Assembly (NCBI GenBank): GCA_025093985.1
Contig: JACAAK010000002.1
Span: forward strand, 1,674,001 to 1,738,000
DNA length: 64,000 bases
Reading direction: 5' to 3'
Origin: Calvatia gigantea
Lineage: Eukaryota > Basidiomycota > Agaricomycetes > Agaricales > Lycoperdaceae
Shown here: positions 1 through 12,564 of the stretch, piece by piece
How positions within the stretch are numbered: the first letter of the stretch is position 1
Layout of the letters: each line of letters begins with the position of its first letter
The notes under the pieces: model-generated
The model's input: the letters and a program-made list of their open reading frames with translations, nothing else
Told to the model about the DNA's origin: nothing
The model's database searches: none
Program-made: the position numbers and the translations under genes

Positions 1-227
1 GACAAATATCTCTGAACAGCGACTTAAGACCCTCACCTCGAGGGGTTTGGTTCATTTGTGGGTGGACTCTTTCAAGGAAATAACTTCTGATAGGCTTGTG
101 ACGGCGATGTCGACGTCATAAGAAGGAAGCACTCCAAAGGTCACAGGCCACAAACTTGAAGATCAAATCTAGCCAGCAGGTAATTTATAAGTACAAAGGG
201 GGGAAAGGCTAGGAAATTAAGCGAGGA
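1..227. other. Flank downstream of the XMAP215-type gene, no gene seen
   Basis: This edge segment holds the 3' flank of the minus-strand microtubule polymerase gene whose stop codon is at 228-230. I see no coding signal, tRNA or repeat in it. It may contain that gene's 3' UTR or the end of another gene lying outside the window. Confidence 0.5.
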
Positions 228-3200
228 TCAAGGTTCCGACGACATTCTTGGGGTTGTCGGAGTTGTTCGTCCTTGGGAGGATCCGTTACTCAAGACACTT
301 GAGCGATACTGGAATATGTCATGCAATCGTGACAGCTTCTCATGGTTTTCAACTTTATTTGCCGCATTGGTTGAGCGGCGAGGCGACGTTTCAACGGTAG
401 TCTGTGCCCCTTCACGGCTGTTGGACTCCAATTCTGTGGCTCAAACAATTAGATAACTACAAACAAAACAAGGAGATCAGACTGACTTGATAACGTATCA
501 GCCACAGCGATTTCTCGCTCTTGGTCCTCCGCAGCTCGGCTTGCGAGGGCACGATTGATGTATTTCCGGAATGCAGCACCAGTCGACTCCAGCATCTTTT
601 CAACACGCGGGCGCTTGTGAGGGTGAGCTTTCAAGAAGTGGTGGAGCTCCGTGATGCCTTCTTTGTGCAGGGCTCCCGTGGTTTCACTGGAGATATGTCC
701 AATGATGGTAAGGAGCTGGGCATCAGGATCCGGTTCTTCTGTAGGAGGCGCAAAAACGGAAGATGAACTTGGACTCGTGGGGTGACTTGTCCGTTGTCGG
801 CTTGAAACGGACTCTTGTGGTGAGATGGGGCGTGAGGAGACAGGAGAGAGAGATCCTGTCGGTTGTTCAGAATTATGGCCGTTATTACGGCGGCTTGTTG
901 ATTCAGGAATACGAGAAGAGCTCGAGTTCAGGATGCGATAGACGTAGGGGTAGACAATTGTGGCAGAAGGGTCATCGAACGACGCGGAAAGTAGGTCGTA
1001 CACATCATCTCCGTGGTGCCCTGGGAATATTTAGAAGCCAATTTTGAGATACAAACTCAAATACTTACCTACAACATGTTGTATAATCACTTTGATCGTA
1101 CGAAGGGGCATATCCCCACAAGGAACTTTATTCGTTGCCCGAGCTCGCCAATCATTTGGCGGAACAGACTGCAGGAAATGCTCAATTGCTGGAAACAATT
1201 CAACCGGGTCAAGATGTCCCTCCCCGAGGTCTTGAGGAATATTTCGTGCCAATTTCCAAACACATTTCAAAACCAACTCGGCTACTTTGGCCTCTTTGGA
1301 TTCCGGAAGTGTTGCGTTACTTGGGAAGGGTTTGACGATCTGAAGTAATAAAGCAAATAGCGCCCTATGAAATTGGATTAGTCCAGGGGTAAGTTGAAGG
1401 TAAGACAAACACTTGCTTGAAAATAGACATCCGTCGACCCGTGGCGAACAGCCGGAGAATGATCATGTTGATAAATCGCGAGAGGTCCTTAATCTTCTTG
1501 GTTGGGCTATCATCCGTTTCCAGCAACCGGAGCGTCAGTTCCTCCAATAAAGATGTAAGGATATCCACCGTTAATGATTCCGCGAGGATTCTGTGATCGC
1601 AAAAATTGTTAAGCGTTTGAATCAGGTGCTTCGCAAGCCGGAAGTTTTCATCAGCCACCAACTCTTCTGGTCGCTCAAAAACGTGTGCCATTTGCAATGT
1701 GATAGACTCAATGAGACCCTCCGTGTGTTCCGCTAGTTCACGGTATTGGGGATTAGAGGGACCCGCTTCTGGTCCAACGACAAGAATTTTCTGTATCTTC
1801 TTCAGTGCATCAACGCTCCGCGAAGGGTCGCTACTGAGGATGGTGGAGATTGTAAGGGTTATATCTTCCGATCCATCTACTGGCGTTTGCAGATCATAGT
1901 GATCGTATCGATGGGGTTGTAATGCTTCCTGGTGTGCGGTGGCTGGTGAGGCATCGGGTTGTTCCTGATATGTAGGTCCCTCAGGTATATTCGTTGATAT
2001 TGTTGGCAAGTTGCTCCGTGGCCGTGCAAGACGGGATGGGAGTAGACTCTTTCCCCGACCCCTGCTTGAAGGAGAGTTTGGCGCGGGTGATAGCTCTACA
2101 GGCCGACGGACGGGTGATTCTGAACGAGAGGTAGGAGGTGCCGGAGATGCTGATCTAACTGCCGGAGAAGCAGGACGAGCGAGCCGCGATATACCTGCCA
2201 TGGATGGACTAGCTGGCCGTGGAAGCCCGCCTGCCAGGCGACTCACAGCAGGATTATTAACGACTTGCTCCGGTTTATCATGGGAGCTCGGTCCGGGGAT
2301 ACGTCGGAGTCGTTCTTCTAGTTGGGTCTTATCCTTGGGAGACAAAGTGCCTACTAACGACCACACCTTCTCTCCGATCAAAGTATACGCTTCACTGGTT
2401 CAAGGTTAGCCTCTATTACCGAACCAGAGCTCTTGATGTCGTACCTCAGGACGTTAAGTGCTGATTTGCGCACTTGGGGATCCTTGTCCGAGAGTGCGGA
2501 AGCGATAAGAGGGAAGGCTTTTGGAGGTTCACAGGCGTTCATGCCTGACTTCCTGAGTATGCCCGTCAAGTTCTTCAAGGGTTCCTTGTCGCGTCTTAGC
2601 CACCTTTGCCTTAATCCCTTGATCCAAGAGCATCTGGAAGACGCGGCTATACGGATAGACTTTTGGAAGAATCTGGAAGATACGTTGCACGCGAACACGG
2701 ACTGACTCTCGCGCATCCCCAAGCTAGAAAATCACATGCACCAAGTGAATCAATGTATCAAAGGAGCAAAAAATTATCCTTACCTTATGAACCAGGGTGG
2801 GTACAAAACATAAAGCCTCTCCATCCATCATCTGGTAATTGATATTGCGCAAGAAATCAAGAACAGCGTCCACGACATCCAGGCACTTAGACACGAGATT
2901 CGATTGCGATTCGTGAATTCTGACCGAAACGTATTTCAGCGGCAAATCAAAGTTTGCCAAAGCAACCGCTTCAGTATTCTCGTTCCCCGTGGCGCTGGAA
3001 TAGAAGTCAACAATCATTGACTGCCCCGAAATGAAGTCATTGATGGCGTTGTGATCATGACTAAATAAACGGGCAACTAATTCCTTTGATGCATGAGGCT
3101 CCATTTGCGTTTGCAGCAACTCTACGAGGTCCTTTCTCGCAGGACCGCCTTCGTTGAGCCAACGCATCCCATCTTTAGCCAATCGCAATCGTTTTGCGTC

Positions 3201-6200
3201 TGCATTCATGCTTAAGAAAGGGATACCTAGGATCGCGCTGGATTGTGACTGAGCGGCTGCCGAGGCAGCGGGCGGACGTTTCAACGAAGGGACGGGTATA
3301 CTCTCTGGTATAGATTCTGCTCGTGATCCCGGTCGTGAAGTGGCCGTAGTTGGTAGTTTCCTTCGTACACCACCAAGTTTGCTTCCGACCTTGGACGTCG
3401 TTGATGGGACAGCCGCGGGTATATCCGCAGGTTCCGGAGGTGGAGTGACAGACTCGCCTGTCGCTGAACTGGTAGCTTTGGAAGAAACTTTGGCGGCTGG
3501 TAGCGAGGGTGGCACTATTGATACGTGGCCGGTAGGGCGAGCGGCTTGAATAAGTGGAACGGCAGTCGCACGAGAGGCAGGTTTGAGGGCATTTGTTTGT
3601 TGCATAACAAAATCAAACCCAACGCACCGAATGAGGAGGGGAAGAAGAGCCTGGGCATTCTTTCGAACGTCGCCGTTACGGTCGTCAAGACTTGCCACTG
3701 TTGAGGCGGCCCAATTGGTGAGGTCCAGAGACGGTGACGGCTCGTGTTCTTTGAACCAATCCACGATCCAATTCAACAAGGTACCTTTCTGCAGAGGGTT
3801 CTGAGTGTCCAAGCCCGTTGTAATGCCGCTTATCATGGACTCTACTCCACAAGCAGTAGCTATAGCAGTTAATGTCTGCAAAGCGGCAGCGCGTATTGGT
3901 GCCTTTTGATCAGCCAAGACGGCGGCTACTGGGGTAACAAAAAGCCTCGAGTGTTTTTCAAAAGGTTTCCCCATTCCTGTTGCAATGCGACAAACGATAT
4001 CTAGTGCGAGGGCTTGAACTGCCTTGTTTGTATCAACAACTCTACCTTTGAGGACCTGGCCAATTTCACCTGGTAAGAGGAGAAAATTAGTAGAAGGCGA
4101 CCCCAAAAATACAATAACTTACCCATGTTCGACTTCAGTCGTTTGTTGTTTCCCTGATCAAGGATAGCCCGCAAATTCTCAAGGGCCTCCTTCTTGGTCT
4201 TCCACGCGTCACTCTTGGAATCAGCCAGTATCGTCGTGCCCTTGAGCAATCCATCAAGCTCGACACGCGGAAACAAGTCATCTAATGGGTCAGCACCACT
4301 CGCGGCTTTGCTTGAACCAGCGGCAGTGGCGACCATATTGGCGAGATCAGCAGAGGTTCGAATTGGTTCGGGTGCAGGCATCCCCTCGACCTTGTCAAAT
4401 TCAACAATGATCGTATTGAGTAGTTGAGGGATTCAAGTCCTCCAACAAATCCCTTATACCTGGAAGATGGTTTGAAAAACAGGGAGCGTAAATGGTCTGA
4501 CAACGCACTGGGCCCAGCAAACATTTTCACAGTAACAAGCGCTTTCGTGGCGCTTGTTCGGACCTGAGCATTTGAGTTCCCCAAGGTAGTCTTCAAGAAA
4601 TCGATGAGACTCCTGAGGGTCAATCCAGCTATGCCAAATTCCACCACGGCCGTATTAATCCAAACCACAGCATCAGCGAGCACCTTCGGAGCCTTCTGCT
4701 TGGCCAGGGGTTCGTACGCTTGGGGCACAAATGAGCCGCAAACAAGTTTACAATGAAGTACGACTCACCTTGGTTCAAGACGAACTGGAGCGATGTCTTC
4801 TCGGCAAAAGCGATCAACGTATCGCCAGCGGGTTTCTTGAGTTTCGTGTCACCCAGTTTCTCTGTCAGATGAAGTATACAAAGAGCACAACAGGACCGTC
4901 CGAATAAGGGGCTTTTTTGAGCCAAAGTGGTGAGGATCCCATATATCTTAGATGACACCTGTGCTTGGCGTCAGTATCTTCACCATCGAATGACCTGGTG
5001 ATGTTACGGGCCTGGAAGTTCTTCTCTGCCCAACCCTTCTTCGAAATAAATCTCACAAGAACTTCTGCATCAAGGGTCTCTACTTCTCGTTCCACCCAAG
5101 AAGTCATCTCCTCCAAAGCTGCTAAACGAACCTTCCAATTCGCATCGCCGAAATCAGTTGCAATACTAGTCGGAACCAACTCGGCCGCAAGATTGTCTGC
5201 ATCTTCTGGTGTATGTTTATACTTGACGTTATCGAGACTACTAGCGGGTGGAGGCGGTGGAGGTTTGGACTTTCCGCCTGCTACTGCTGGAGGGGGTTTC
5301 CTGGCAGCAGTGGGTGCTGAAGATACCGAAGTCATACTACCAAGCCCGCTCGACGCGGGATTGGCCGCCACAGCAGTAGCGCCTTGCTTTCCCTGAAGGA
5401 TATATCAGATCGTGGCTGATAAAGCAAAATTACATTCTGCAAACTACGTACCAGAAGACGAGCAGGAGGTTTCCCAACGGGCTTCTTCGGAGGGTCATCA
5501 TCATGTATTGTAGCGTTTTGTTTTTCCAATTCTGTTTCCCCTTTGGAAGGTAGAATGGTATCACCAATGTTATCTTCCACCAACTTGGTTCCACCAGATT
5601 TAGGAGCTTTTGTTGGCATACTCTTCTTAGCTGCAGGTGCAGGAGCACGAGGTGGCCCAGCACTAGCCTTGCATTTGACAGTAGCCTTCTCGAATGCTTC
5701 TTTAACCTTTGCCTTTCGCACATCCGCTATGTTCTCCATTACTGCGTTGAGAGGGCGCTCTCCAACCATCTTCATCAACGTTCCAAAGCAAATCGCCGCT
5801 TCGTTTCTCGCTCCCTCAAAACCATCTTCCAGTAAGGTTGCGAGACTTTCAGCCAAAGGCTTAATCTGTGCAGGAGGAAGAGGACTGGTCGAAGTGGAAA
5901 GACAGCGCCCGAGAAACTTGAGTGCGCCTTCCTTTATTTGAGGGTTCTTGTTCTTGAATGCCAGCTCAAGATTGGGGAGCGTATCTACAAGGCTGGTCTA
6001 TGAACCAGTCAATACAGACATATTCAATAGGATAGGGATCGGTCCCACCGTATGAAAGACAGCATCAAGCGCACCCCCTATAGCATCAGTAATGGCGGCC
6101 TTCCTCTCCTTTAGTCGCTCTAGCATAGGCGGGATGAGCGACTCCCGATATCTCCCAAGAGCGGTCATTGTGGCCTTAGCCAGCTCCTCCAGGCACTTCG

Positions 6201-7408
6201 CAGCGACAGTGACACAATTGATGTTGACATCTTTTTGGATGCAGGCAGCTAAAGATTTCGATAACTCGCCGAGCTCAGGAGCATCTTTGATTCTCGGTGT
6301 CGACTCCAAGAGCTTCCTCAGTTCATCTAAAGCCTCCTTGCGCTCTTTCCATTTACTTGATTTGAAATTGACGTAGAAGTCGTCGGGCATCTTGGGCACG
6401 ATGTCGACCTCCTCAGCAAATGCACGTGGATCAAATTCTTCAACAGCTACAAGAAAATTAGATGTGCACCGATCAATGGTTAGATCATACACACGAGCTG
6501 CCTCCTCCTGTGTGTCAAGAGGATCCCCAACTTGAGTTTCGGCTTCTCGTGCCTGAACTCTTGTCATCCTCTCCGGTTTAATCGTACCCTTCCCCTTTCC
6601 TTCAGCCTCCATACCTTCGAACGCTTCCTTAAGCTCCTTTACTTGAACGGGCTTCAGGTCGTTGAGCCAGGTTTCGATCCCAGGACCCATATACTGATAC
6701 AAAAAACGTGTAAGGTTTACTCCTTCCGCACGAACAGTCTTGTCATTGTGAGCGAATATCTTAGGAAGCGCCTTGAGTATTGGAGGTGGTGGCGCTACTT
6801 GTAAACCAAAATTTCTAATCCAGGTGATTCGAAATCGTCGGAGGGAAGCTACAGGGCAAGAACGTACCTCACTACTTCCTTCAAAGCGAGGACGGAGCCT
6901 GCTACGACTTTGGGTTGCTTCGATGATAAGGCCTACAATGATACTTCCCTATGCTAGGTTAGTTCTCATAGGTTCGACCCAAAGACGGCACCAGGGCACT
7001 CACAATAACTCCAGCACCATTATTCTCAACTTCGACATACTGGAGGATCAACTCCAACGCACTATTCTTGGTTCCAGCTCGGGTGGATCCCAAACATTTA
7101 TCCACCAACGCCGGTACGACGACATCTCGCGTTCTACCAGCAGTCTCTCCAGCGTACTTAACAAGCACGGCGAGGCATTCTACTCCTTTCTCTTGCGCGA
7201 CCGCATTGGTATCCGTAGCGATCTTTTTAAGTAGATCGGAGTTGGAAATATAGGGCTTGAAAACTGGGTCATTGTCCGAAGCAGACGTCTGAAAGGTTTT
7301 GATGAGCGATTCATACGCGCTCACGCGAGCCTTCCAATTCTTGTGTGCAAGCCTATCGGCAATAGAAAGAGCACTGAAATCTTCTTCCGGAGGGGGTGGA
7401 CCATCCAT
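228..7408 (-). CDS. XMAP215/Stu2/Alp14-type microtubule polymerase with a five-TOG array
   Basis: TOG-domain protein that binds tubulin dimers and drives growth of microtubule plus ends at spindle poles and kinetochores. Fourteen exons fit (high to low): 7408-7004, 6932-6868, 6814-6049, 5997-5452, 5392-5008, 4963-4769, 4718-4509, 4459-4123, 4069-2784, 2723-2445, 2394-1417, 1364-1069, 1020-487, 433-228. Removing two extra bases (below) gives 6486 coding bases, exactly 2161 aa plus stop, which supports the model. HEAT-type TOG blocks lie at roughly 5-235, 270-520, 615-860, 930-1150 and 1260-1530, followed by a Pro/Ser-rich linker and a conserved C-terminal helical region. Five TOGs is the XMAP215/ch-TOG layout; budding and fission yeast forms have two. 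The frame is broken by one extra base near 4428-4430 (TOG3) and one near 2562-2564 (TOG5). The intron at 1365-1416 has a GC donor. Start chosen at the first ATG before the TOG1 helix (DRLAHKNWKAR). Confidence 0.93.
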
Positions 7409-7878
7409 GCTGGCTGGATGTGCAGTAAGAAATGAAAGATGCGAAAGAGAAAATACTCCCGTGGAGTTCTTGTAATGAGAATGCAAAGCGAAGCGATGTC
7501 CTCTCTCCACCAGCTCCAATGTTCGTTGACTCCTGGCCTGCCTTTTCACGTGACTCGTGACATATAAGTTGGACGGACAAATTACAAAATTGACAATTGT
7601 TACTCCGTGAATGATTAATTGCCTTATCCCTGTGCTGTCCAGTACCACCCTCACACTGTATTGAATGTGACTTTCACAAGCATCGTCGGTGATCATCAGT
7701 CCCAAGAAAGTCGATGCGAATTTCTGCTATGTAATCCTGTGAATGTATAACTCCTTCGGTCCAGTGGGTCTGAATCGAACTCATTACCACCTGACCAACG
7801 CTCCAGAAGCATGTTCCGCTGGTCCCATTTCCCCCCCTCTCAACCGCTCATTTGTCCCTGATTATTGTTGCCACCACA
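7409..7878. promoter_or_regulatory. Divergent promoter region between the XMAP215-type gene and the dioxygenase
   Basis: 470 bases separate two divergent start codons, so both promoters must lie here or in the 5' exons. No clear TATA box stands out. A C/T-rich tract (about 7823-7845) precedes the plus-strand ATG. Around 7755-7812 there is a tRNA B-box-like and A-box-like stretch on the minus strand, but without room for an anticodon arm. Confidence 0.45.
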
Positions 7879-9492
7879 ATGCAGGTACCTGAAGTCCCGC
7901 CCTACACCGCAGCTCCTCCAACGGATGCAGACCGTACGGATTTAAATTATCGCAGCGTTGAACTAACTGAACATCTGCGTGCAGTGGACTATGCTGAACT
8001 CCCCATCATTGATTTATCTACGGCATCCACACCGGAAGGGCGCGCAGGTCTGGCGAAACGAGTGACTGATGCAATGTCTAACCAAGGATTTTTCTACATC
8101 ATAAATCATGGCTATACACCTGAGCAGGTGCTCCAAGTGTCCCACCAAACCCAATAGAGTGTACTGACCCTCCCGTTAGACCAAACGGATCTTCGACATT
8201 GCTAACATTCCCTTTGAACACGTTAGTGAAACCGAGAAAGAACGTTATGCTGGTACTATGAAGACTACTGGATCGTACCAGGGCTATAAACTCAGACGAT
8301 ACTGGGTACCGTTACAAAAAGTTGTCTGAGGGTCTACTGACCAAACTCTAAGCACATCGATAACGGCGTTCAAGACCAGATAGAACACTACAACAGTCGG
8401 TGGAAAACTAACACGGCGGCTCATTCCCAACTCACAGGTGCCTTTAGTCAATCGTGATATCACTAAGCGCACACATCCAGAGGCGATCCGGCCTCTACTC
8501 CCAGAAATTGAAACCTTTGCAAAGCATAACCATTTTCAGGTGTTACACCCAATTCTCAGGTATTGTGACCCGCCTGTTTGACGGAATTACTTATTTTTAT
8601 GGTGCCCAGGCTTCTCGCAATTGGGTTAGAACTCCCGGAGGAAACATTTGTGGACATGCACGGTTATGACGTTACCGGAGAGACATATGGTGAACCCATA
8701 TTTTACAACTATCATCCGTCTGTGCTCATGCCTATGACGACAGTCCGTTTCATGAAATAGTAAGACGCCAACTAAACGCTCCTTCCAACCTAATTCAATT
8801 TACATGTTAGTTATCCCCGAAATGCTGAGGAAGAAATGAAAACCAAAAACGTCTGGTTGAAAGGACATACCGGTCAGTCTTCAGGATGTTCCCCGCGTTT
8901 GATTTGACAATTCATAAACCTCTTCTTGTTGTCGACAGACTTTGGAACTATTACGATCCTCTACAGTCAGCCAGTGGCAGCATTACAGATCTTGACTCCC
9001 GAAAACAAGTGGAAATGGGTCAAGCATATCGAGAATGCCCTCGTGTGTTACCTCATCCCCATCTCTATAAAATATCTAACGCTTCACGAACTTTCCAAGG
9101 TTATTAACGCAGGAGATGCGATGGAATTCCTCTCGGGCGGTTATTACCGTGCTACAATCCATCGGTGCGCTTTTTTGGGTTTTACTTTCGCCTAACTACA
9201 CTTAGCAGATACGTCCAGCGTCATCAAACCACCGCCGGACCAACAGTCCTACGCTCGACTTGGGGTATTTTACTTTGCCTTGTCGGACGACGAGATCACA
9301 CTTGCACCTTTATCACAGAGTCCTCTCCTCCAGCGCATTGGGATCAAGCCTCGCTTTGATGATGGTAAATATCCAACTATGGAACAATGGCGAAAAGGTC
9401 GAACAACTGCATACGGTCAGTCCGAGTTGACCAAGAAGGGGACAGTGGAGGAAGAAATTATTAATGGTGTCGTGGTCAAGCACTATAACTGA
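7879..9492 (+). CDS. 2-oxoglutarate/Fe(II)-dependent dioxygenase, isopenicillin-N-synthase-like
   Basis: Ten exons join into about 377 aa with no frame break. The N-terminal non-haem dioxygenase segment (ELPIIDLSTA, then GFFYIINHG) is followed by the double-stranded beta-helix. The Fe(II) ligands are visible as His and Asp in WLKGHTDFGT (split by an intron, residues about 228 and 230) and His in RATIHR (about 285). The 2-oxoglutarate-binding arginine is in SYARLGVFY, where the usual R-x-S has Gly in place of Ser. The family hydroxylates or oxidises small molecules, or links rings, using 2-oxoglutarate and O2; the substrate cannot be read from sequence. No biosynthetic cluster surrounds it, so a specialised-metabolite role is not supported by context. 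Start is the ATG at 7879 in an A-rich CACCACA context; no other ATG precedes it in frame nearby. It ends 80 bases before the convergent Apc5 gene. Confidence 0.88.
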
Positions 9493-9572
9493 GATCCTCG
9501 GTGTCGCCCAGCACGAATATCAGAGTTGAACAAATGTACATCATAAGGTGAATGCTTAAAAGAACAATAGTA

Positions 9573-12467
9573 TCATTTCCTGCTAGAAAGGGCCACCCCT
9601 ATTTCTTCAATGAGATTCAAGATAGCATCGACTTCCTCATCCCGAGTACACGTCACTACATTCTCTCTCTTTTCTAACGTTGCTTGATGCCGCCTTGCAG
9701 CAGCGTCGCGCTCAGGCACCATGTTGAGGTTATGATATATGACCGAGATGAAGTATTGGATATCTTGTACAGCCTCGAGGATATCAAGGCATTCGTAGTC
9801 TTTTTCCGCAGCCAGCAGATAAGACAAGGCTTCAGACAAAGGCTCTGCTAAAAAGAAGTGGGTAAACACCGGGGAGGGAAGTGCTGCATGTCACATACGA
9901 GTAGACTCTCCCGAAGCGATGATGGTCCGCGCAAGGGTGAACGAAGCAAAGCCCCGTAGCTCTGGATCTTTGCCGCATATTATCTGTGAGGGTGATTGGC
10001 AGCCTGTCATCAGGTGCATACCACGTCACTCACTTGTGGCATGATATCATCCACCAAAGCTCGAGACCGCCTCGACATCCCAAACTCCAATCCGATATCA
10101 GCCAAGAGAATGGTAGCAGTCCGATACTCGTGCAACCTGAACAGGAACTCGGAATTCCAAAGGGCCTTGAGTAAATCCTCAACTCCGGTCGTAGCTTGTC
10201 CATGTCTCTGGTTCAAGATCAGCATCTTTCTGTGTCTTCCTTGAAAGACTGGGCGTGCCTTAAGCTTCAATACCTCGCCTAAAAATTCGTGGACTTTTGA
10301 TGGTGGTAGACCTTGATAGTCTAAATCGAAAAATTTCACGTTGGTCTGACCAGCAGGCTGTCGTGGAAAGAGGACTTCATGGTATAGTCGCCGTTGTCCT
10401 CTAAGGGTGAACGTCATGGGTCCAGCTGGCATGAAGGATCGTGAGATGCTTACCTCCTAGTTGCTCGTAACGCAAGAATATCCCACACGGCATGAGCCCA
10501 GGTGGTGTAATCATCCATACCCAGCCCGCTCCAGATCGCTGGGTCAAGTAGATTCCGCAAGCTCTGATCATACAACCCCATACGGGCATTCTATGTGCTG
10601 ATATCAGCCATCTTATGGACATCTGAGCCCTGGCATGGAAACACACTTGATATGCGCGATTCAATACTATCGTCAACCTTGTTTCATCCGAAGTGCCCAA
10701 GGGAATGAAGGCCATTATCAAATTCTCCTCTATTGTCGCGAGTTTGTCGCACCCTGAAGAGGACATAACAACTAGAGACGGATTGTTTGTCAGGCGTGCA
10801 TACCTGTGGACCTCCAAACAATTGATTGAACGGCATGCTGCGTCCACAGTTCTTCTTCCGGAGGAGGTATGAGCTGAACTTCCACCCAGTGGTCCTGCAC
10901 GCCGGTGGCTTGAAATACCTTGTCGAAGGCCATACCGATTGGCTGCTCCTATGAATTGTACTGCGTCAGCGGCACGCTGAAGACAAGAGCGCAGCATACC
11001 TTCAGCAGTTTCTCCACATCATGGAAGACCTCAAGCGGATGGAGATCTGGTTGTATTTCATTCAGCGTTGGTCTCTGACCCGGGTTCGTTGAAGGCAATC
11101 GATGCAGCATGCTATAGGGAGGGCGTTAATCACAGTAAAATCTGTTTAGTTTCCGAGGCGGGCCCACCTGATGCAGTTCTGAAGCGTTATACGGTCTCCA
11201 CTTGTTCTGGAAACAGTAATAGCTTCTGAGAGCAGCTGTTTTTGCTCGCGTCAGAGAGTGATATGGATTGAGCTTAACTCTTTACCTTCCGGGCTGCCTC
11301 ATATTCTTTGTGCACGTAATGCATCCTCACTAGGTTCAACAATGCATGTTGTCGTAGTCCTCTGCGAAAGATAAGTGAAGGTAACGATGAGTGACGAGTA
11401 CGACCTACGAGTCATTATTCTCATTAAACTGCTGTTCAAAGAACCTTCGTAAGTTTTCAACAGCCATTGTATCATCGCCAATAGCCAGCCCCTTTTCCCA
11501 GCTGAAGAACGGAATAAGTATCGGGACCGCTGCAACAAGTAAAATCATACACTTCAAAGGATTGGGGTTTAGCCCAGGCTTTCTTATCTGCTTGGGTCCT
11601 GAACAAAGTTGCGTCTGCGGACAAGTTAATCAAATCAGATGCGGTGAGGGTACCAACTAACCACTCGTGAGCTCCTCCTTGTTGTTAACTTCATAACCAG
11701 CAGCAGACTCCCCTGCTATCCATGCTTGGAAATCTTTCTGCAGTTTGACGACCCCAGAAAAGGAGAGCTTTACAAAGCTCACAAAGCAACGACGACAAAA
11801 GTACCCGAACAATGACCTGCGCATCTGGACGCAACCTGGACATGAATTTCAATTCAGCGACCACCTCGCAGACTCACAAAAGTGGGGTTATCCTTACAAA
11901 AACAAGGCGTTACGGGAAGGCTCCTGAGATCAGGCAGGTAAAGCTCACGTCTGGCGGCTTCTCCATGAAAAGAGCAGGGATATCTTTGTTAATTGATGTC
12001 AATCAACGTAATCCAGTGCATGAAGATGTAATGCTCACTAGAGAAGAACACTGTCAGATTGTCCGCCGTATTGAGTGTTGCTGGCTGATCCTTTTTAACA
12101 TGGTTTTAGGGACGTTGGACTGCACCCTACCATATTGCGTGCATTTGCTAGGAAGGTCTGGCACACGTCTGTCTCTGCCCGTGGACTTGAAGCGATTTCC
12201 CTGAGTACTTCGTAATATGGTTTCGGCTGGCACACCTAGATGGTACATGTAGGTCTTGATCGCAGAAGTATTCAATGACCATGACACAAATACCTCGGAG
12301 ATCTCGTTTAGAAGACAGCGATAGAGATGAAGAGCGAATGGGCTTGAAAATTCCTTGAAGCTACCATCCTTAAAGGCCAGAGATAGTATGGATAGGAGGC
12401 CTATGTGATGCGGTCTGACGACATGCTCTGTCGGTGGGGGAGCCTCATCCATGAGTTCGGATGGCAT
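9573..12467 (-). CDS. APC5: Anaphase-promoting complex subunit 5 (Apc5)
   Basis: TPR-type scaffold subunit of the APC/C ubiquitin ligase that drives anaphase and mitotic exit in the nucleus. Recognisable stretches are the N-terminal PHHIGLLSILSLAFKDG (about residues 18-34), the Apc5 TPR signature read from the minus strand near 11430-11520 (GDDTMAVENLRRFFEQQ followed by LRQHALLNLVRMHYVH), and a C-terminal helical hairpin with VPERDAAARRHQATLEKR and a final EEIGVALSSRK. The gene has many short introns; I traced the first exons (for example donor in GCA GTCC near 12130 and acceptor before the segment IPALFMEKPPD) but not every middle junction. Start is the ATG at 12467, 97 bases from the divergent NOC3 start. 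I saw no frame break in the parts I followed. Confidence 0.82.
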
Positions 12468-12564
12468 GCAGTTCTGTCGAGGTGATTGATGACAAGGAAC
12501 GCATAAGTGGCTGTGCTGATTTTCCTTCTGTGAATATTGCTCTCTTCCATCTCATTCAGTGGAC
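12468..12564. promoter_or_regulatory. 97-bp bidirectional promoter shared by APC5 and NOC3
   Basis: Only 97 bases lie between two divergent ATGs, so the core promoters of a cell-cycle gene and a ribosome-biogenesis gene must overlap each other or the first exons. No TATA box is evident. Confidence 0.5.

Noticed and set aside
4380..4460. An intron to explain the TOG3 frame change
   Set aside because: GT-AG pairs here would be under 30 nt or would delete residues conserved in TOG3; a single extra base explains it better.
7750..7815. tRNA-like stretch on the minus strand (GTTCGATTC B-box and GGTCAGGTGGTAA A-box)
   Set aside because: The two boxes are only a few bases apart, leaving no space for an anticodon arm, and no proper acceptor stem closes it. 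At best it is a tRNA fragment.
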